From Mycolicibacterium peregrinum (GTDB taxonomy: Bacteria; Actinomycetota; Actinomycetes; Mycobacteriales; Mycobacteriaceae), in the NCBI RefSeq assembly GCF_001665625.1, contig NZ_LZSY01000107.1:24431-88430 (forward strand): a stretch of 64,000 nt of DNA, written 5' to 3'. Shown here piece by piece: positions 10,191-20,344 of this stretch; the first letter of the stretch is position 1; every line of letters starts with the position of its first letter. The position numbers and the translations under genes were made by a program. Under the pieces are notes generated by a model, which was not told the origin of the DNA, ran no database searches, and saw nothing but the letters and a program-made list of their open reading frames with translations.

Positions 10191-11557
10191 TCGGCCAGGC
10201 CGCTGAGATAGTCGCCCCAGTCCAGGCTGTCGACCGGATCGGCCCGGCTGAAACCGGGAGTGTCGTCGGGAAACGTGCGGGCCGGCCCGGGACCGCTGGC
10301 CCTGGTTTCGAAGCGCACGGTCATCACGCCGTGACCGGCCCCCTGGACCCAGCCGTGACCGTGGTCGGGGTGCGCGACGTCGTCGCCGATGCGCCAGCCG
10401 GTCGGGCTGCTCTGCGCAGCCTCGGTGGCCTCATGCTGGTGCGAGTCGGAGATGTCGTCGAGCTGCTCGAGGTCCGGAAACAGGGATTCCTGCCTGCTGT
10501 CCGACAGCCCCGAAAAACCCACGCCGACAAGGCGAATCGGACCGATCTCCACCGGGTCGAGCAGCAGCCGGCGGGCGGTGCCGATCAGGGTGGCGGCCTC
10601 GGTCGTGGCATAGGCCAGCGTGGCCGAGCGAGTCAGCGTGCTCATGTCCGACTTCTTCAACTTGACCGTCACGGTCCGGGCACCACGACCGTCTTTCTCC
10701 AGGCGACGGTGCGCATGTTCGCCGATCGGTGCGATCGCGTCCTGCAACTGACGAAGAGTGGTGAGATCCTCCGGAAAAGTCGATTCCGCGCTGATCTGCT
10801 TGGCCTCGGCGCGCTCGGCCACCGGGCGGTCGTCGATCCCGCGGGCCAGCCGATGCAGCGCGGCGCCCACCGCCGTGCCGAGCACACTGGCGGCTTCGGC
10901 ATCCGACAACGCGGCCAATGCGCCCACCGTCTCGATACCGAGTCGGTGCAGCTTCTCCTCGGCCACCGGGCCGATCCCCCACAACTTGCGTACCGGTAGG
11001 CCGTCGAGCAACAGCGCTTCCTCGTCGCGGCGGACGATCCGGATCCCATCGGGCTTGGCGAGCCCGGATGCGATCTTGGCGATCTGTTTTCCCGAGCCGG
11101 CTCCGACGGAGGCCACCAGCCCGGTCTGCTCGAGGACCTTGGCCCGCAACTGCTGACAGAACTGTTCGACGTCGGCGGCGGTGGCGCCGACCAGTTCCAC
11201 CGGTTCGCCGAAGGCTTCGTCGAAGGACAGCTGCTCGAGCACCGGGACGACGCTGCGCACGGTGTCGAGTGCGCGTCGGCTCGCCAATCCGTAGACCGCG
11301 CCACGGGGCGGCAGCACCACGGCGGGTGCACCGACGAGCCGGCGGGCCTGGTGCATCGGCATCGCCGACCGTGCGCCGTAGCGGCGCGCCTCGTAGCTGG
11401 CCCCCGCCACCACACCGCGCCCGCCGAGGCCGCCGACCAGCACGGGTCTGCCGCGCAGGGTGGGACGCGTCAGTTGTTCGACGGATGCGAAGAACGCATC
11501 CATGTCGAGGTGCAGAACCCAGCGTCCGCCCGCGCCCGTGACCTCGGCGCCGTTCAT
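10172..11557 (-). CDS. dinB: DNA polymerase IV (Y-family) DinB
   Basis: A translesion DNA polymerase of 461 residues. Palm motifs are [14 protein letters not shown] near residue 13 and [11 protein letters not shown] near 110, supplying the metal-binding aspartates and glutamate. The helix-hairpin-helix thumb and little-finger regions follow ([17 protein letters not shown]). It has a longer C-terminus than E. coli DinB, ending [14 protein letters not shown] at 11557 is chosen because upstream extension adds unrelated sequence across a divergent promoter. Synteny matches Rv1537 next to ileS. Confidence 0.94.
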   Translation of the reverse strand: MNGAEVTGAGGRWVLHLDMDAFFASVEQLTRPTLRGRPVLVGGLGGRGVVAGASYEARRYGARSAMPMHQARRLVGAPAVVLPPRGAVYGLASRRALDTVRSVVPVLEQLSFDEAFGEPVELVGATAADVEQFCQQLRAKVLEQTGLVASVGAGSGKQIAKIASGLAKPDGIRIVRRDEEALLLDGLPVRKLWGIGPVAEEKLHRLGIETVGALAALSDAEAASVLGTAVGAALHRLARGIDDRPVAERAEAKQISAESTFPEDLTTLRQLQDAIAPIGEHAHRRLEKDGRGARTVTVKLKKSDMSTLTRSATLAYATTEAATLIGTARRLLLDPVEIGPIRLVGVGFSGLSDSRQESLFPDLEQLDDISDSHQHEATEAAQSSPTGWRIGDDVAHPDHGHGWVQGAGHGVMTVRFETRASGPGPARTFPDDTPGFSRADPVDSLDWGDYLSGLADYQSTP

Positions 11558-11565
11558 AGTTGCTG

Positions 11566-11583
11566 ATGCTATGGCGCTAGCCT
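11566..11583. promoter_or_regulatory. Back-to-back leaderless promoters for dinB and the S4 gene
   Basis: Only 33 bases separate the dinB ATG (11557) from the S4-gene ATG (11591). On the minus strand TAGCAT (11571-11566) lies eight bases before the dinB start. On the plus strand TAGCCT (11578-11583) lies seven bases before the S4 start. No Shine-Dalgarno sequence fits either gene, so both mRNAs would begin at or next to the start codon. Confidence 0.5.
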
Positions 11584-11590
11584 GACTTTC

Positions 11591-11809
11591 ATGACGCCGG
11601 ATGACGTGCCGATCAGGGACGAGTCGATTCGCCTGGGACAGTTCCTCAAGCTGGCCTCCCTGATCGACAGCGGCGCCGACGCGAAGTCCGTCATCGCCGA
11701 CGGCCTGGTCAGCGTCAACGGCGAGGTCGAACTGCGCCGCGGCCGCCAACTACGACCGGGCGACACCGTCGCGTTCGCCGGCCGCAGTGCGCGCGTGGCC
11801 GGCGGCTGA
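11591..11809 (+). CDS. Small S4-domain RNA-binding protein
   Basis: A 72-residue protein made almost entirely of one S4 domain. [20 protein letters not shown] leads into [19 protein letters not shown], the usual alpha-L fold. It resembles the YbcJ/RqcP-like stand-alone S4 proteins, which bind rRNA or ribosome-nascent chain complexes, but the precise target is not shown. It converges on ileS, with its stop ten bases from the ileS stop. Confidence 0.85.
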   Translation: MTPDDVPIRDESIRLGQFLKLASLIDSGADAKSVIADGLVSVNGEVELRRGRQLRPGDTVAFAGRSARVAGG

Positions 11810-11819
11810 ACCCACCGCC

Positions 11820-14800
11820 TCACGCTTTTGCGATCGCGACCCGCACTCCGTCCCCGATCTCTGTGCCCTCCAGCACCGTGTCCGTGCTCATGAATTCGAA
11901 ACCGGTGGCCAGGATCTCTCCGGCGATGAGATCACGATGGGCCCGCGCCCATGGCTCGTACTGCGCCGGCACCGACATCTGCACGACGATCCGGTCGGAC
12001 ACCTCAAGGCCGGTGGACTTGCGCAGTTCCTGCAGTTCGCGGATGCGGTCCTTGGCCCAGCCCTCGGCCTCAAGCTCCTCGGTGACTGTGCCGTCGAGCA
12101 CCACCAGGCCCGCACCGTCGGGCAGAGCCGCGGTCCATTCCGGGTCGGCGGCAACCAGTTTGGCGGTGTACTCCTCGGGCTGCAGCACCACCGGTCCCGC
12201 GGTCAGGGTGCCGTCGGGATTGACCACGCCCTCCCCTGCCTTGACGGCCTTGATCGCGGCCTGCACGTCCTTACCGATCCGGGGACCCGCGACGCGGGCG
12301 TTGACGGCGAGGTCGAACTTGCCGTAGGCGTCGATGTCGTCGGTCAGCTCGACCGCCTTGACGTTGAGCTCGTCGGCAATGAGATCCGCGAACGGGGCGA
12401 GGGCAGTTGGGTTTTCGACCGCGACAGTCAGTTTCGGCAACGGCAGCCGCACCCGCAGCTTCTTGGCCTTGCGCAGCGACGAGCCCACCGAACACACCTC
12501 GCGGACCTGATCCATCGCGGCCACCAACTCGGCGTCGTGCGGCACCACATCGGCTTCGGGCCAGTCGGTCAGATGTACCGAACGCTCACCGGTCACGCCC
12601 CGCCAGATCACCTCGGTGGCCAACGGCAACAGCGGAGCCGCGAGTCTGCACGTCACTTCCAGGACGGTGTGCAGGGTGTCGATCGCGTCGGCATCCTCTT
12701 CCCAGAAACGCGAACGTGACCGACGCACATACCAGTTGGTGAGTGCCTCGGTGAACTGCCGCAGTTCGTCGCACGCCCCGGAGATGTCACAGGTGTCCAG
12801 TGAAGTGGTCAGATCGTCACGCAACTGCGCCAACTTGGCCAGGATGTAGCGATCGAGCACGTTGGCCGAGTCCGTGCGCCAGGTGCCCTTCTTCGGCGCG
12901 TACAACGCCAGGAAGCTGTAGGCGTTCCACAACGGCAGCAGCACCTGACGGACACCTTCACGAATGCCCTGTTCGGTGACGATCAGGTTGCCGCCGCGCA
13001 GGATCGGCGAAGCCATCAGGAACCAGCGCATGGCGTCGGACCCATCGCGGTCGAAGACCTCGCTGACATCGGGATAGTTGCGCAGCGACTTGCTCATCTT
13101 CGCACCGTCGTTGCCCAGCACGATCCCGTGCGCCACACAGGTTTTGAAAGCCGGCTTGTCGAACAGCGCGGTGGCCAGCACATGCATGGTGTAGAACCAG
13201 CCGCGGGTCTGGCCGATGTACTCGACGATGAAATCGCCCGGGAAATGCGCGTCCTCGCCGCTGCCCCCGGTCTCATTGTCGGCACCGCCGACGCCGTCGA
13301 ACCATTCCGCGTTCTCGAACGGGTAGTGCACCTGCGCGTACGGCATCGAACCCGAGTCGAACCACACATCGAACACGTCCTCGATGCGGCGCATCGTGGA
13401 CTTGCCGGTCGGATCGTCGGGGTTGGGCCGGGTCAGTTCATCGATGAACGGTCGGTGCAGATCCGTCGGCCGCACCCCGAAATCGCGTTCGAGCTCGTCG
13501 AGGCTGCCGTAGACATCGATCCGCGGATAGGCCGGATCATCGGACTTCCACACCGGAATCGGGCTGCCCCAGTACCGGTTTCGAGACACCGACCAGTCGC
13601 GCGCATTGGAGAGCCACTTACCGAACTGTCCATCCTTGACGTGCTCGGGGTACCAGGTGATCTGCTGGTTGAGCTCGACCATCCGGTCCCGGAAGTCGGT
13701 GACCTTGATGAACCACGACGAGACCGCGCGGTAGATCAACGGATTGCGGCACCGCCAGCAGTGCGGGTAGGAGTGCTCGTAGGTTTCGTGCCGCAGCAGC
13801 ACCGCGCCGTTGGCGGCAGCAGGCCCGTCACCGTTCTTGAGGTCGCGGATGATCTGCGAGTTGGCGTCGAAGACATGCTGACCCGCGTAATCGGGCACGG
13901 TCGCGTCGAAACGGCCCTTCGAGTCCACCGGGGTGACCGCGACGATGTCGGCGGTGTCGGCGGTGGCCTTGTCGTCCTCGCCGTAGGCGGGGGCCATGTG
14001 CACGATGCCCGTGCCGTCCTCGGTGCTGACGAAATCGGCGGCCAGCACCTGGAACGAATTGGGTGCGTCCATGAAGTAGGGGAACGGCGGCAGGTAGTGC
14101 GTCCCGAGCAGGTCGCGCCCGGTATAGCTGCCGAGGACTTCAGGCTCTTCCCCGAGTTCGCGCGCGTAGGCCGCGAGCCGCGCCTGGGCCAACACGTACC
14201 GCCGCCCGTCGGTGCCCTTCACCAGGACGTAGTCGATGTCGGGGTTGACGGCGACAGCTTGGTTGGACGGCAGCGTCCAGGGCGTCGTCGTCCAGATCAA
14301 CAGGTGGGCGCCCTTCAGCGGGCCCTCGGTCACCGTGAAGCCGACCGTCACCGCCGGATCCTGCCGGCTCTGGTAGACGTCGTCATCCATCCGAAGCTCA
14401 TGGTTGGACAGCGGGGTCTCGTCGTTCCAGCAGTACGGCAGCACCCGGTTGCCCTCATAGGCCAGGCCCTTGTCCCACAGCTGCTTGAACGCCCAGATCA
14501 CCGACTCCATGAAGGTCGGGTCGAGGGTTTTGTAGTCGTTGTCGAAGTCCACCCAGCGGGCCTGCCGCGTGACATAGGCGCGCCACTCGTCGGTGTATTT
14601 CAGGACCGAGGCTCGGCAAGCCGCGTTGAACTTCTCGATGCCCATCTCTTCGATCTGGGCCTTGTCCGCGATGCCCAGCTGGCGCTGCACCTCAAGTTCG
14701 GCGGGTAGGCCGTGCGTATCCCACCCGAACCGGCGTTCCACCTTGTAGCCACGCATGGTTCGGTATCGCGGCACGATGTCCTTGACGTAGCCGGTCAGCA

Positions 14801-15005
14801 GGTGGCCGTAATGCGGCAGACCATTGGCGAACGGCGGTCCGTCGTAGAAGACGTACTCCTCGGCATCCGCACGGCGCGCGATACTGGCCCGGAAAGTGTC
14901 GTCGCCGGCCCAATAGTCGAGCACCTCGAGTTCCCGCTCCGGGAAGTTGGGTGCCGCCGGCTTGGGGTATCCGGCCGACGTTGAAGACTCCGATTGGGCA
15001 GTCAC
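11820..15005 (-). CDS. ileS: Isoleucyl-tRNA synthetase
   Basis: Charges tRNA-Ile. The protein has 1,061 residues, a normal length for the eukaryote-like mycobacterial enzyme. The class I motifs are present: [16 protein letters not shown] (HIGH-type) at about residue 57 and KMSKSLRN (KMSKS). The editing domain ([13 protein letters not shown]) lies between them and an anticodon-binding domain follows. The GTG at 15005 is preceded by AGGAG (15018-15014) at eight bases. The in-frame upstream codons up to 15146 lie inside the T-box leader and are rejected. Confidence 0.97.
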   Translation of the reverse strand: MTAQSESSTSAGYPKPAAPNFPERELEVLDYWAGDDTFRASIARRADAEEYVFYDGPPFANGLPHYGHLLTGYVKDIVPRYRTMRGYKVERRFGWDTHGLPAELEVQRQLGIADKAQIEEMGIEKFNAACRASVLKYTDEWRAYVTRQARWVDFDNDYKTLDPTFMESVIWAFKQLWDKGLAYEGNRVLPYCWNDETPLSNHELRMDDDVYQSRQDPAVTVGFTVTEGPLKGAHLLIWTTTPWTLPSNQAVAVNPDIDYVLVKGTDGRRYVLAQARLAAYARELGEEPEVLGSYTGRDLLGTHYLPPFPYFMDAPNSFQVLAADFVSTEDGTGIVHMAPAYGEDDKATADTADIVAVTPVDSKGRFDATVPDYAGQHVFDANSQIIRDLKNGDGPAAANGAVLLRHETYEHSYPHCWRCRNPLIYRAVSSWFIKVTDFRDRMVELNQQITWYPEHVKDGQFGKWLSNARDWSVSRNRYWGSPIPVWKSDDPAYPRIDVYGSLDELERDFGVRPTDLHRPFIDELTRPNPDDPTGKSTMRRIEDVFDVWFDSGSMPYAQVHYPFENAEWFDGVGGADNETGGSGEDAHFPGDFIVEYIGQTRGWFYTMHVLATALFDKPAFKTCVAHGIVLGNDGAKMSKSLRNYPDVSEVFDRDGSDAMRWFLMASPILRGGNLIVTEQGIREGVRQVLLPLWNAYSFLALYAPKKGTWRTDSANVLDRYILAKLAQLRDDLTTSLDTCDISGACDELRQFTEALTNWYVRRSRSRFWEEDADAIDTLHTVLEVTCRLAAPLLPLATEVIWRGVTGERSVHLTDWPEADVVPHDAELVAAMDQVREVCSVGSSLRKAKKLRVRLPLPKLTVAVENPTALAPFADLIADELNVKAVELTDDIDAYGKFDLAVNARVAGPRIGKDVQAAIKAVKAGEGVVNPDGTLTAGPVVLQPEEYTAKLVAADPEWTAALPDGAGLVVLDGTVTEELEAEGWAKDRIRELQELRKSTGLEVSDRIVVQMSVPAQYEPWARAHRDLIAGEILATGFEFMSTDTVLEGTEIGDGVRVAIAKA

Positions 15006-15016
15006 TGACGCGTCTC

Positions 15017-15263
15017 CTGTGCCTATGACGTGGCCGTGGGGCCGCGTCGCCGGCCCCTCATTGAGGAGCCTGTGTGTCCTAGGCACGGGGACGACGTCGC
15101 GCGGGTGCGCAAGCGCCGCGGTACCACCCCGCTTGCGCGCTGTCACGCAGCGCGCCGCTCAACTTTCAGGCGATCACGGGCCCACCCGTCCGGTTCTACT
15201 GAGCCGCGGATCCCGCAACTGTTCTTCCGAAGGCTCCCCGGTGATGGCCGGATCAGCGCCGAT
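15017..15263 (-). promoter_or_regulatory. T-box riboswitch leader of ileS
   Basis: The minus strand contains the hallmark T-box sequence TGGTACCGCGG (15126-15116), which pairs with the NCCA end of uncharged tRNA. It sits within a helix formed by GCGCAAGCG and CGCTTGCGC on either side. Between leader and start lies AGGAG, the ileS Shine-Dalgarno, with no terminator U-run, so control is probably translational. This matches actinobacterial ileS T-boxes with a very short Stem I. Isoleucine ATC triplets occur in the 5' part, but I cannot assign the specifier. Confidence 0.88.
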
Positions 15264-15269
15264 GCGCCC

Positions 15270-15275
15270 AGTCTA
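15270..15275 (-). promoter_or_regulatory. Putative -10 element for ileS transcription
   Basis: TAGACT on the minus strand would start the transcript near 15263, immediately before the T-box leader. No strong -35 is visible; the best candidate lies around 15291-15297. Confidence 0.45.
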
Positions 15276-15306
15276 GTGAGCACCGCAAATCGTCGAGAAA
15301 TCACAC

Positions 15307-15873
15307 CTAACCGGAGGTGACCTCGATCAGTGCCAGCGGGAACTGCTCGGCCAATTCCTGCACCGTGCACTCGTCGAACCCGCGGCTGTCGAACCGCCAG
15401 TCCAGGCTCATCGTGGCCGCACTGTCACGCCGGATGTGCAACGACAGCGGATGTTCGCACTGACCGGCCCGGGGCCCCTCGCCGTAGGCGAAGGCGATGT
15501 CCGCCGGTGGGTGGTCCCCGTTGTCGACGACGGGCCGCGCCGCCGCGAGCAATTCGTGCCCAGACAGGCCACGATGCGACATGCAGGGCACCCCGACGCG
15601 GCGGTATCCGGCGCGCTCGGGACCAGTGACGACGTCGACGACCAGCACACCTTCACCGATGGTGCGGGCGACCGTCCGGCCCAGCGCAGCCAGCAGCAGC
15701 TCCTCGGCGGTGCAACCCATCGCGAGCTGGGCTTCGTGCACCTCCGCGGACAACACCTCGTCCAGCGAACTGGACACCGACGCCAGATCTGCGACAACGG
15801 GAGGCCCCGCGGTGCCGTAGTCGGCGATCCACGAGCTCGCGCCGTATGCATGGGGCAGGACGGAAACAGACAT
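15307..15873 (-). CDS. Truncated condensation-domain-like protein
   Basis: A 188-residue protein resembling the C-terminal half of an NRPS-type condensation domain. ELLLAALGRTVARTIGEGVL corresponds to the helix after the catalytic half, and HPLSLHIRRD with DSRGFDECTVQELAEQFPLA to the C-terminal subdomain. The catalytic HHxxxDG motif is absent, so it is unlikely to be an acyltransferase alone. It may bind acyl chains or partner a condensation or Pap enzyme. ATG at 15873 is preferred over the longer frame to 15981. It is divergent from a small HTH gene, with a palindrome between them. Confidence 0.6.
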   Translation of the reverse strand: MSVSVLPHAYGASSWIADYGTAGPPVVADLASVSSSLDEVLSAEVHEAQLAMGCTAEELLLAALGRTVARTIGEGVLVVDVVTGPERAGYRRVGVPCMSHRGLSGHELLAAARPVVDNGDHPPADIAFAYGEGPRAGQCEHPLSLHIRRDSAATMSLDWRFDSRGFDECTVQELAEQFPLALIEVTSG

Positions 15874-15895
15874 AGGTGTAACGGTAGCCAGAGAG

Positions 15896-15909
15896 TCCCA
15901 AAAATGGGA
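15896..15909. promoter_or_regulatory. Palindrome TCCCA-N4-TGGGA (candidate operator, copy 1)
   Basis: The sequence TCCCAAAAATGGGA lies 23 bases upstream of the condensation-like gene and 100 bases upstream of the divergent HTH gene. A 13/14 match occurs at 32668-32681 in the intergenic region upstream of the polyketide synthase. The best candidate binder is the adjacent HTH protein; this is inference. Confidence 0.4.
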
Positions 15910-15973
15910 GATCTGTGCCAAAACTCTGACATCGTTGTCAATTACGTCATTGCTGGCTTCCCTGCGGTTCGCT

Positions 15974-16003
15974 GTGACCAACTCCGGGCCCGGGGTCTAT
16001 TGT
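15974..16003 (+). promoter_or_regulatory. Putative leaderless promoter of the small HTH gene
   Basis: GTGACC (15974-15979), an 18-base spacer and TATTGT (15998-16003), followed by six bases and the ATG at 16010. There is no Shine-Dalgarno in the gap. Confidence 0.5.
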
Positions 16004-16009
16004 GTTCTG

Positions 16010-16378
16010 ATGCCGCGAACCGACGAGAACGGCAGGCAGCTCAAGGCCCTGCTCGACTATCTGCTGGACGGCGAGGTCGACGCCAAGGCCGTGTACAGCG
16101 CGCTGGGCGTGTCCAGCAGCACGTACTACCGGCGTGTGAAAGAAGCCGACTACCCCAATGCCGAGGAATTGCGGCAGGTGGCCGACCGCTTCCATCTCAG
16201 CTACCCCGACCTGCAGATCCGGTTCGGGCTGATGAGCCGCCAGGAAGTCTGGCACTACATGGAGTCGTCGCCGGTGACGGTGGCACCGACGGATACCGCC
16301 ACCCGCGTGCGCCCGACCGTCCACCGCTCCAAGAGACTGTCCCAATTGACCCCGAGATCCGACGCACCCCCGCTGTGA
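16010..16378 (+). CDS. Small helix-turn-helix DNA-binding protein, repressor-like
   Basis: A 122-residue protein. Residues about 10-65 form a helix-turn-helix: LLDYLLDGEVDAKAVYSALG, then VSSSTYYRRVKEADYPNAEE, then LRQVADRFHLSYPDLQIRFG. The architecture recalls the short repressor proteins found in actinobacterial chromosomes and mycobacteriophages. The C-terminal 40 residues are basic and probably disordered. It is followed after 48 bases by a seven-helix membrane protein gene, so the two look like a module. ATG at 16010 is supported by a -10 six bases upstream. The target is unknown; the nearby lipid locus is a reasonable guess. Confidence 0.7.
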   Translation: MPRTDENGRQLKALLDYLLDGEVDAKAVYSALGVSSSTYYRRVKEADYPNAEELRQVADRFHLSYPDLQIRFGLMSRQEVWHYMESSPVTVAPTDTATRVRPTVHRSKRLSQLTPRSDAPPL

Positions 16379-16426
16379 GCAACCCGCACGTCAGCTGAAC
16401 CGCAACACCGTCCGAGGCAGATCGTT

Positions 16427-17161
16427 ATGTCCGTCGCCACACTCATCCTGATCACACTGGCCTGCATCCTGTGGAGCCTGTGGATCAGGAGGGTCACCTG
16501 GTCGTGTCGGTGGGAGGTGGCCGCCACCCTCAACATCGCGCTCCAGGGCCTGGCCGTGCTCCTGATGTCGTCCTGGGCCTCGGCGACCATCGGACAGGTC
16601 CTCTACGAGCTGACGGGCAAGTGGAATGTCGAGGACTACATCGGGCACGACTGCTACATCGTCGCGGCGTCGGCCATCGTGTACAACTCCCTGGGCCGGC
16701 TCCAGGACGACAGCGCCATGCAACGCTCGTTCAAGCAGTACGTCGAGCGCCCGGCGACGATCTGTATCCCGGTCCTGCTGGCCACGTTCTCGATGGGCAA
16801 CGGCGCCGCGGTGTACCGAGCCGACTTCTTCCAGGTACCGACCGACTTCTGGCTCAGCGTGTACTGGATCATCCTCTGCGGCACCTTGATCTACCTGCTG
16901 GGCTACGGTGCCCGCGCCATGCTGATCCTCCGCAAGGATCCGCGGTCCCGGCGGATCGCCAACATCTATCTGTTCGCCTCGATCAGCGGCGTGCTCGCGT
17001 GCGCGACACGGATCGTCACTTCGCTTGTTCCGGCGCTGCAACCCATCGAGAACGGCCGACTGGTCTGGATTTTCGCCTGCGGCTGCGGCGCGATCTTCGC
17101 ACTCGCGTCCGCGCATTCCTGGCGGATCAAGACGCGGTGGCTGTCCCCGAGCAATCGGTGA
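16427..17161 (+). CDS. Seven-helix membrane protein of unknown function
   Basis: A 244-residue protein with seven hydrophobic segments, at about residues 3-21, 30-50, 75-92, 108-125, 142-165, 178-200 and 212-230. A central polar stretch (GRLQDDSAMQRSFKQYVERP) lies between helices 3 and 4. I do not recognise the family. No transporter or enzyme motif is visible. The gene is preceded by GAGGCAG and probably co-transcribed with the HTH gene. A membrane sensor that signals to, or is controlled by, the small HTH protein is a plausible but unproved reading. Confidence 0.65.
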   Translation: MSVATLILITLACILWSLWIRRVTWSCRWEVAATLNIALQGLAVLLMSSWASATIGQVLYELTGKWNVEDYIGHDCYIVAASAIVYNSLGRLQDDSAMQRSFKQYVERPATICIPVLLATFSMGNGAAVYRADFFQVPTDFWLSVYWIILCGTLIYLLGYGARAMLILRKDPRSRRIANIYLFASISGVLACATRIVTSLVPALQPIENGRLVWIFACGCGAIFALASAHSWRIKTRWLSPSNR

Positions 17162-17242
17162 TCGGTGAGGTCGAGGCGCACATCAATTCACTGTCCCCAC
17201 GGCACCGCCCGCTGCCGTCCCGCTCGCCCGTAGGATCGTAAA

Positions 17243-20200
17243 GTGCCGTCGCCGACAGAATCTACGAGCACGGCCGAACACTCCTCGCTGTTCGTCCGGC
17301 TCGGCTCACTGATAGTGCGATGGCCGTGGCTCGTCATCGGAATCTGGCTGGCCATCACGGCTGCCCTCCCACTGACGTTCCCGTCGCTGACGCTGATGGT
17401 GCAGCAACGGCCCGTCGCGATCCTGCCGTCACACGCACCCGTCACCCTCGCCACCCGTGAGATGACCGAGGCGTTCCACGAATCCGGCTCGGAAAACGTG
17501 CTGTTGGTCGTCCTGAGCAACGACAAGGGCCTGGGCCCGGCCGACGAAGCGACCTACCGCACGCTGGTCGACAACCTGCGCAAGAACGACGCCGACGTCG
17601 TGATGCTGCAGGACTTCATCAGTACCCCTCCCCTGCGCGAGTTCATGGCCAGCAAGGACGGCAAGGCCTGGATCCTGCCCGTGGGCATCGCGGGCAACGT
17701 CGGTTCGCCGCAGTCGTACGCGTCGTATACCCGGGTCGCCGCCATCGTCAAGGACAGCGTGCACGACGCCTCGCTCACCGCGAGCCTCACCGGCCCGGCC
17801 GCCACCGTCGCCGATCTCACCGACATCGGCGAACACGACACGACCGCCATCGAGATCGCCACGATCGGGATGGTCCTGGTGATCCTGCTGTTGATCTACC
17901 GGAATCCGGTCACGATGCTGCTGCCCCTGCTCACCATCGGGGCCTCCCTGGTGACAGCGCAATCAGTGGTCGCCGGCCTGGCCTCGCTCGGGATGGGGAT
18001 CTCGAACCAGACCGTCGTGTTCCTGACCGCCATGATGGCAGGCGCCGGGACCGACTACGCGGTGTTCCTCATCAGCCGATATCACGACTATCTGCGCGAC
18101 GGACTGGAGTCCGATCGCGCCGTCGAACAAGCACTCGGCTCGATCGGCAAAGTCATCGCCGCGTCCGCCGCGACGGTGGCCGTCACCTTCCTCGGGATGA
18201 CGTTCGCCCAACTCGGCGTGTTCTCCACGGTGGGCACCGCGCTCGCCGTCGCCATCGGCATCGCGCTGTTGGCCGCGTTGACACTGTTGCCTGCCGTGAT
18301 GGTGCTCGTCGGACGGCACGGTTGGATCGCCCCGCGCCGTGACCTCACGAGCCGACTCTGGCGACGGTCCGGCATCCGCATCGTGCGCCGACCGTGGTCC
18401 CATCTGGCCGCCAGCCTGGTCGTCCTCGCGGCACTGGCCAGTTGCGCATCCCTCGTCCAGTACAACTACGACGACCGCAAGGCGCTGCCGGCGCACGCCG
18501 AGAGCTCGATGGGGTATGCGGCCCTGGAAGACCACTTCCCGATCAGCTCGGCCATTCCGCAGTATCTGATCATCCAGTCTCCGAACGAGTTGCGTACGCC
18601 GCAGGCACTGGCCGACCTGGAACAGATGGCCCAGCGGGTGAGCCAGCTTCCCGGGATCGCCGTCGTGCGCGGGATCACCCGTCCCACGGGAGAATCGCTG
18701 CAGCAGGCACGACTGAGCTATCAGGCCGGCGAGGTCGGGACCAAGCTCAATGACGCGTCAACCCAGATCAACGGGCGCGCAAGCGATCTCAACCGGCTGA
18801 CCGACGGCGCCGATTCCCTGGCGACCAGCCTTCTCGACGTGCGCACACAGGTCACCCGCGGCGTGGCCGGAGCGCGTGGCCTGGTCGATGCCCTGGCGGC
18901 AATGCAGAAGCAGGTCGGTGGCAATACGACACTTCAGCAGGTCGACAGCGCGGCAAAGCTTGTCAGCAGTATGCGGGCACTCGGAGACTCACTCGGTTCG
19001 AACTTCTCCGATCTGACCAACGGAATGCCGTGGATCGATCCGGTCCTGCGGGGACTGGACACCAGCCCCGTCTGTCTGACCGACCCAGCCTGCCTTGAGG
19101 CCCGCGGAGCCCTGCGCCGTCTGGCCGCGGCCCGCACCGATGGAACCTTCGATCAGATCGCTGCCCTGGCCCGGGATCTACGGGCAACAGATCCGATGCA
19201 GTCCCTCGATGACACGGTCAAGAAGCTCAGCACCACCATCGACACCGCGAGCAAGGCCATGCAATCCATGGGTCTGGCCAACCCGGCCCAGGCACGTTCG
19301 CAGCTCAGCACCCTGCAGACCGGTGCCGACACCCTCGCCGACGCCAGCCGACAGATCGCCGACGGGGTCTCGCAACTGGTCGCCGAGACCAAGCGGATGG
19401 GATCTGGGCTCGACGAGGCGTCGGCATTCCTACTCAACATGAAGACCGACGCGGCCAGTCCCCCGATGGCCGGGTTCTACGTGCCCGCCCAGATCCTCAC
19501 CCAGGACGACTTCCGCAAGGCCGCAGCGACGTTCATCTCTCCCGACGGTCATACCGCGCGTTACCTGATCCAGACCGACATCAACCCGTTCGGCACCGAG
19601 GCGATGAACCTGGTCAATGCGATCGGTGACACCGCGCGTGGCGCCCTGCCCAACACCGCGCTCGAAGGGTCCTCGGTGTCGATCGCCGGATATCCGGCGA
19701 TGCTCCGCGACACCCGCGACTTCTACAACCACGACATCCGGCTCATCCTCGCGCTCACGATCGCTGTCGTGCTGCTGATCCTGGTGGTCCTGTTGCGAGC
19801 CTTGGTCGCGCCGATCTACCTGATCGCCTCGGTGGTGATCTCCTACCTGTCGGCTCTGGGCATCGGGGTCGTGATGTTCCAGTATGTCCTCGGCCAACAG
19901 TTGCACTGGAGCGTTCCCGCGCTGACCTTCATCGTGCTGGTCGCCGTCGGAGCCGATTACAACCTGCTGCTGATCTCCCGAATACGCGATGAGTCGCCCC
20001 ATGGCGTGCGGTCGGGTGTGATCCGTACCGTCGGATCCACCGGCGGCGTGATCACGGCAGCCGGGCTGATCTTCGCCGCATCGATGTTCGGGCTGTTGTT
20101 CGCCAGTATCTCCACCGTCGTGCAGGCCGGATTCGTTGTGGGCGTGGGGATTCTGCTGGACACGTTCCTGGTGCGCACCTTGACCGTGCCCGCCATCGCG

Positions 20201-20314
20201 ACGCTGATCGGCACGGCGAACTGGTGGCCGTCGGATTTCGTCACCCGGCAGGTCGAGCGGGTGCGCAGTCGGCTGCGGGTGGGGGTCAAGCAGGAAGCCG
20301 AGCCCGGCAACTGA
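17243..20314 (+). CDS. MmpL-family RND lipid transporter (MmpL10-like)
   Basis: A 1,023-residue inner-membrane transporter. The first helix lies at about 26-46, a large periplasmic loop follows, then two RND transmembrane bundles. The proton-relay Asp-Tyr pairs are present: [10 protein letters not shown] (D271-Y272) and [10 protein letters not shown] in the second bundle. The second periplasmic loop is coiled-coil rich. MmpL proteins export trehalose lipids and related glycolipids. Beside PapA, FadD, Pks and a PE-PPE acyltransferase it corresponds best to MmpL10 of the acyltrehalose loci. The GTG at 17243 follows TAGGAT (17231-17236) by six bases, so the mRNA may be leaderless. It converges on the lipid operon. 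Confidence 0.9.
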   Translation: MPSPTESTSTAEHSSLFVRLGSLIVRWPWLVIGIWLAITAALPLTFPSLTLMVQQRPVAILPSHAPVTLATREMTEAFHESGSENVLLVVLSNDKGLGPADEATYRTLVDNLRKNDADVVMLQDFISTPPLREFMASKDGKAWILPVGIAGNVGSPQSYASYTRVAAIVKDSVHDASLTASLTGPAATVADLTDIGEHDTTAIEIATIGMVLVILLLIYRNPVTMLLPLLTIGASLVTAQSVVAGLASLGMGISNQTVVFLTAMMAGAGTDYAVFLISRYHDYLRDGLESDRAVEQALGSIGKVIAASAATVAVTFLGMTFAQLGVFSTVGTALAVAIGIALLAALTLLPAVMVLVGRHGWIAPRRDLTSRLWRRSGIRIVRRPWSHLAASLVVLAALASCASLVQYNYDDRKALPAHAESSMGYAALEDHFPISSAIPQYLIIQSPNELRTPQALADLEQMAQRVSQLPGIAVVRGITRPTGESLQQARLSYQAGEVGTKLNDASTQINGRASDLNRLTDGADSLATSLLDVRTQVTRGVAGARGLVDALAAMQKQVGGNTTLQQVDSAAKLVSSMRALGDSLGSNFSDLTNGMPWIDPVLRGLDTSPVCLTDPACLEARGALRRLAAARTDGTFDQIAALARDLRATDPMQSLDDTVKKLSTTIDTASKAMQSMGLANPAQARSQLSTLQTGADTLADASRQIADGVSQLVAETKRMGSGLDEASAFLLNMKTDAASPPMAGFYVPAQILTQDDFRKAAATFISPDGHTARYLIQTDINPFGTEAMNLVNAIGDTARGALPNTALEGSSVSIAGYPAMLRDTRDFYNHDIRLILALTIAVVLLILVVLLRALVAPIYLIASVVISYLSALGIGVVMFQYVLGQQLHWSVPALTFIVLVAVGADYNLLLISRIRDESPHGVRSGVIRTVGSTGGVITAAGLIFAASMFGLLFASISTVVQAGFVVGVGILLDTFLVRTLTVPAIATLIGTANWWPSDFVTRQVERVRSRLRVGVKQEAEPGN

Positions 20315-20344
20315 GCCGAGCTCGGCAACGCTGGGCGGAGCCGG

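Larger units (their letters stand above)
9219..10197 (+). repeat. Tandem gene duplication (two units of about 0.5 kb)
   Basis: The two secreted-protein genes form direct repeats at the DNA level. Identity continues past both stop codons: GTGCTCTGGTAGTCGGCCA occurs at the end of each copy (starting at 9679 and 10179). In the right copy the last bases are also the 3' coding end of dinB, so the repeat unit was copied together with a piece of the dinB tail. Confidence 0.75.

Noticed and set aside
13128..14708. 526-residue open frame on the plus strand
   Set aside because: It is antisense to ileS with no domain content.
15006..15146. N-terminal extension of IleS
   Set aside because: The extra codons are the T-box leader. 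The GTG at 15005 has a correctly spaced AGGAG.
20290..20340. GCCGAGC/GCTCGGC repeats between the MmpL and PE-PPE genes as a bidirectional terminator
   Set aside because: The repeats are mainly direct copies, part lies in the MmpL coding end, and the possible stem is weak.
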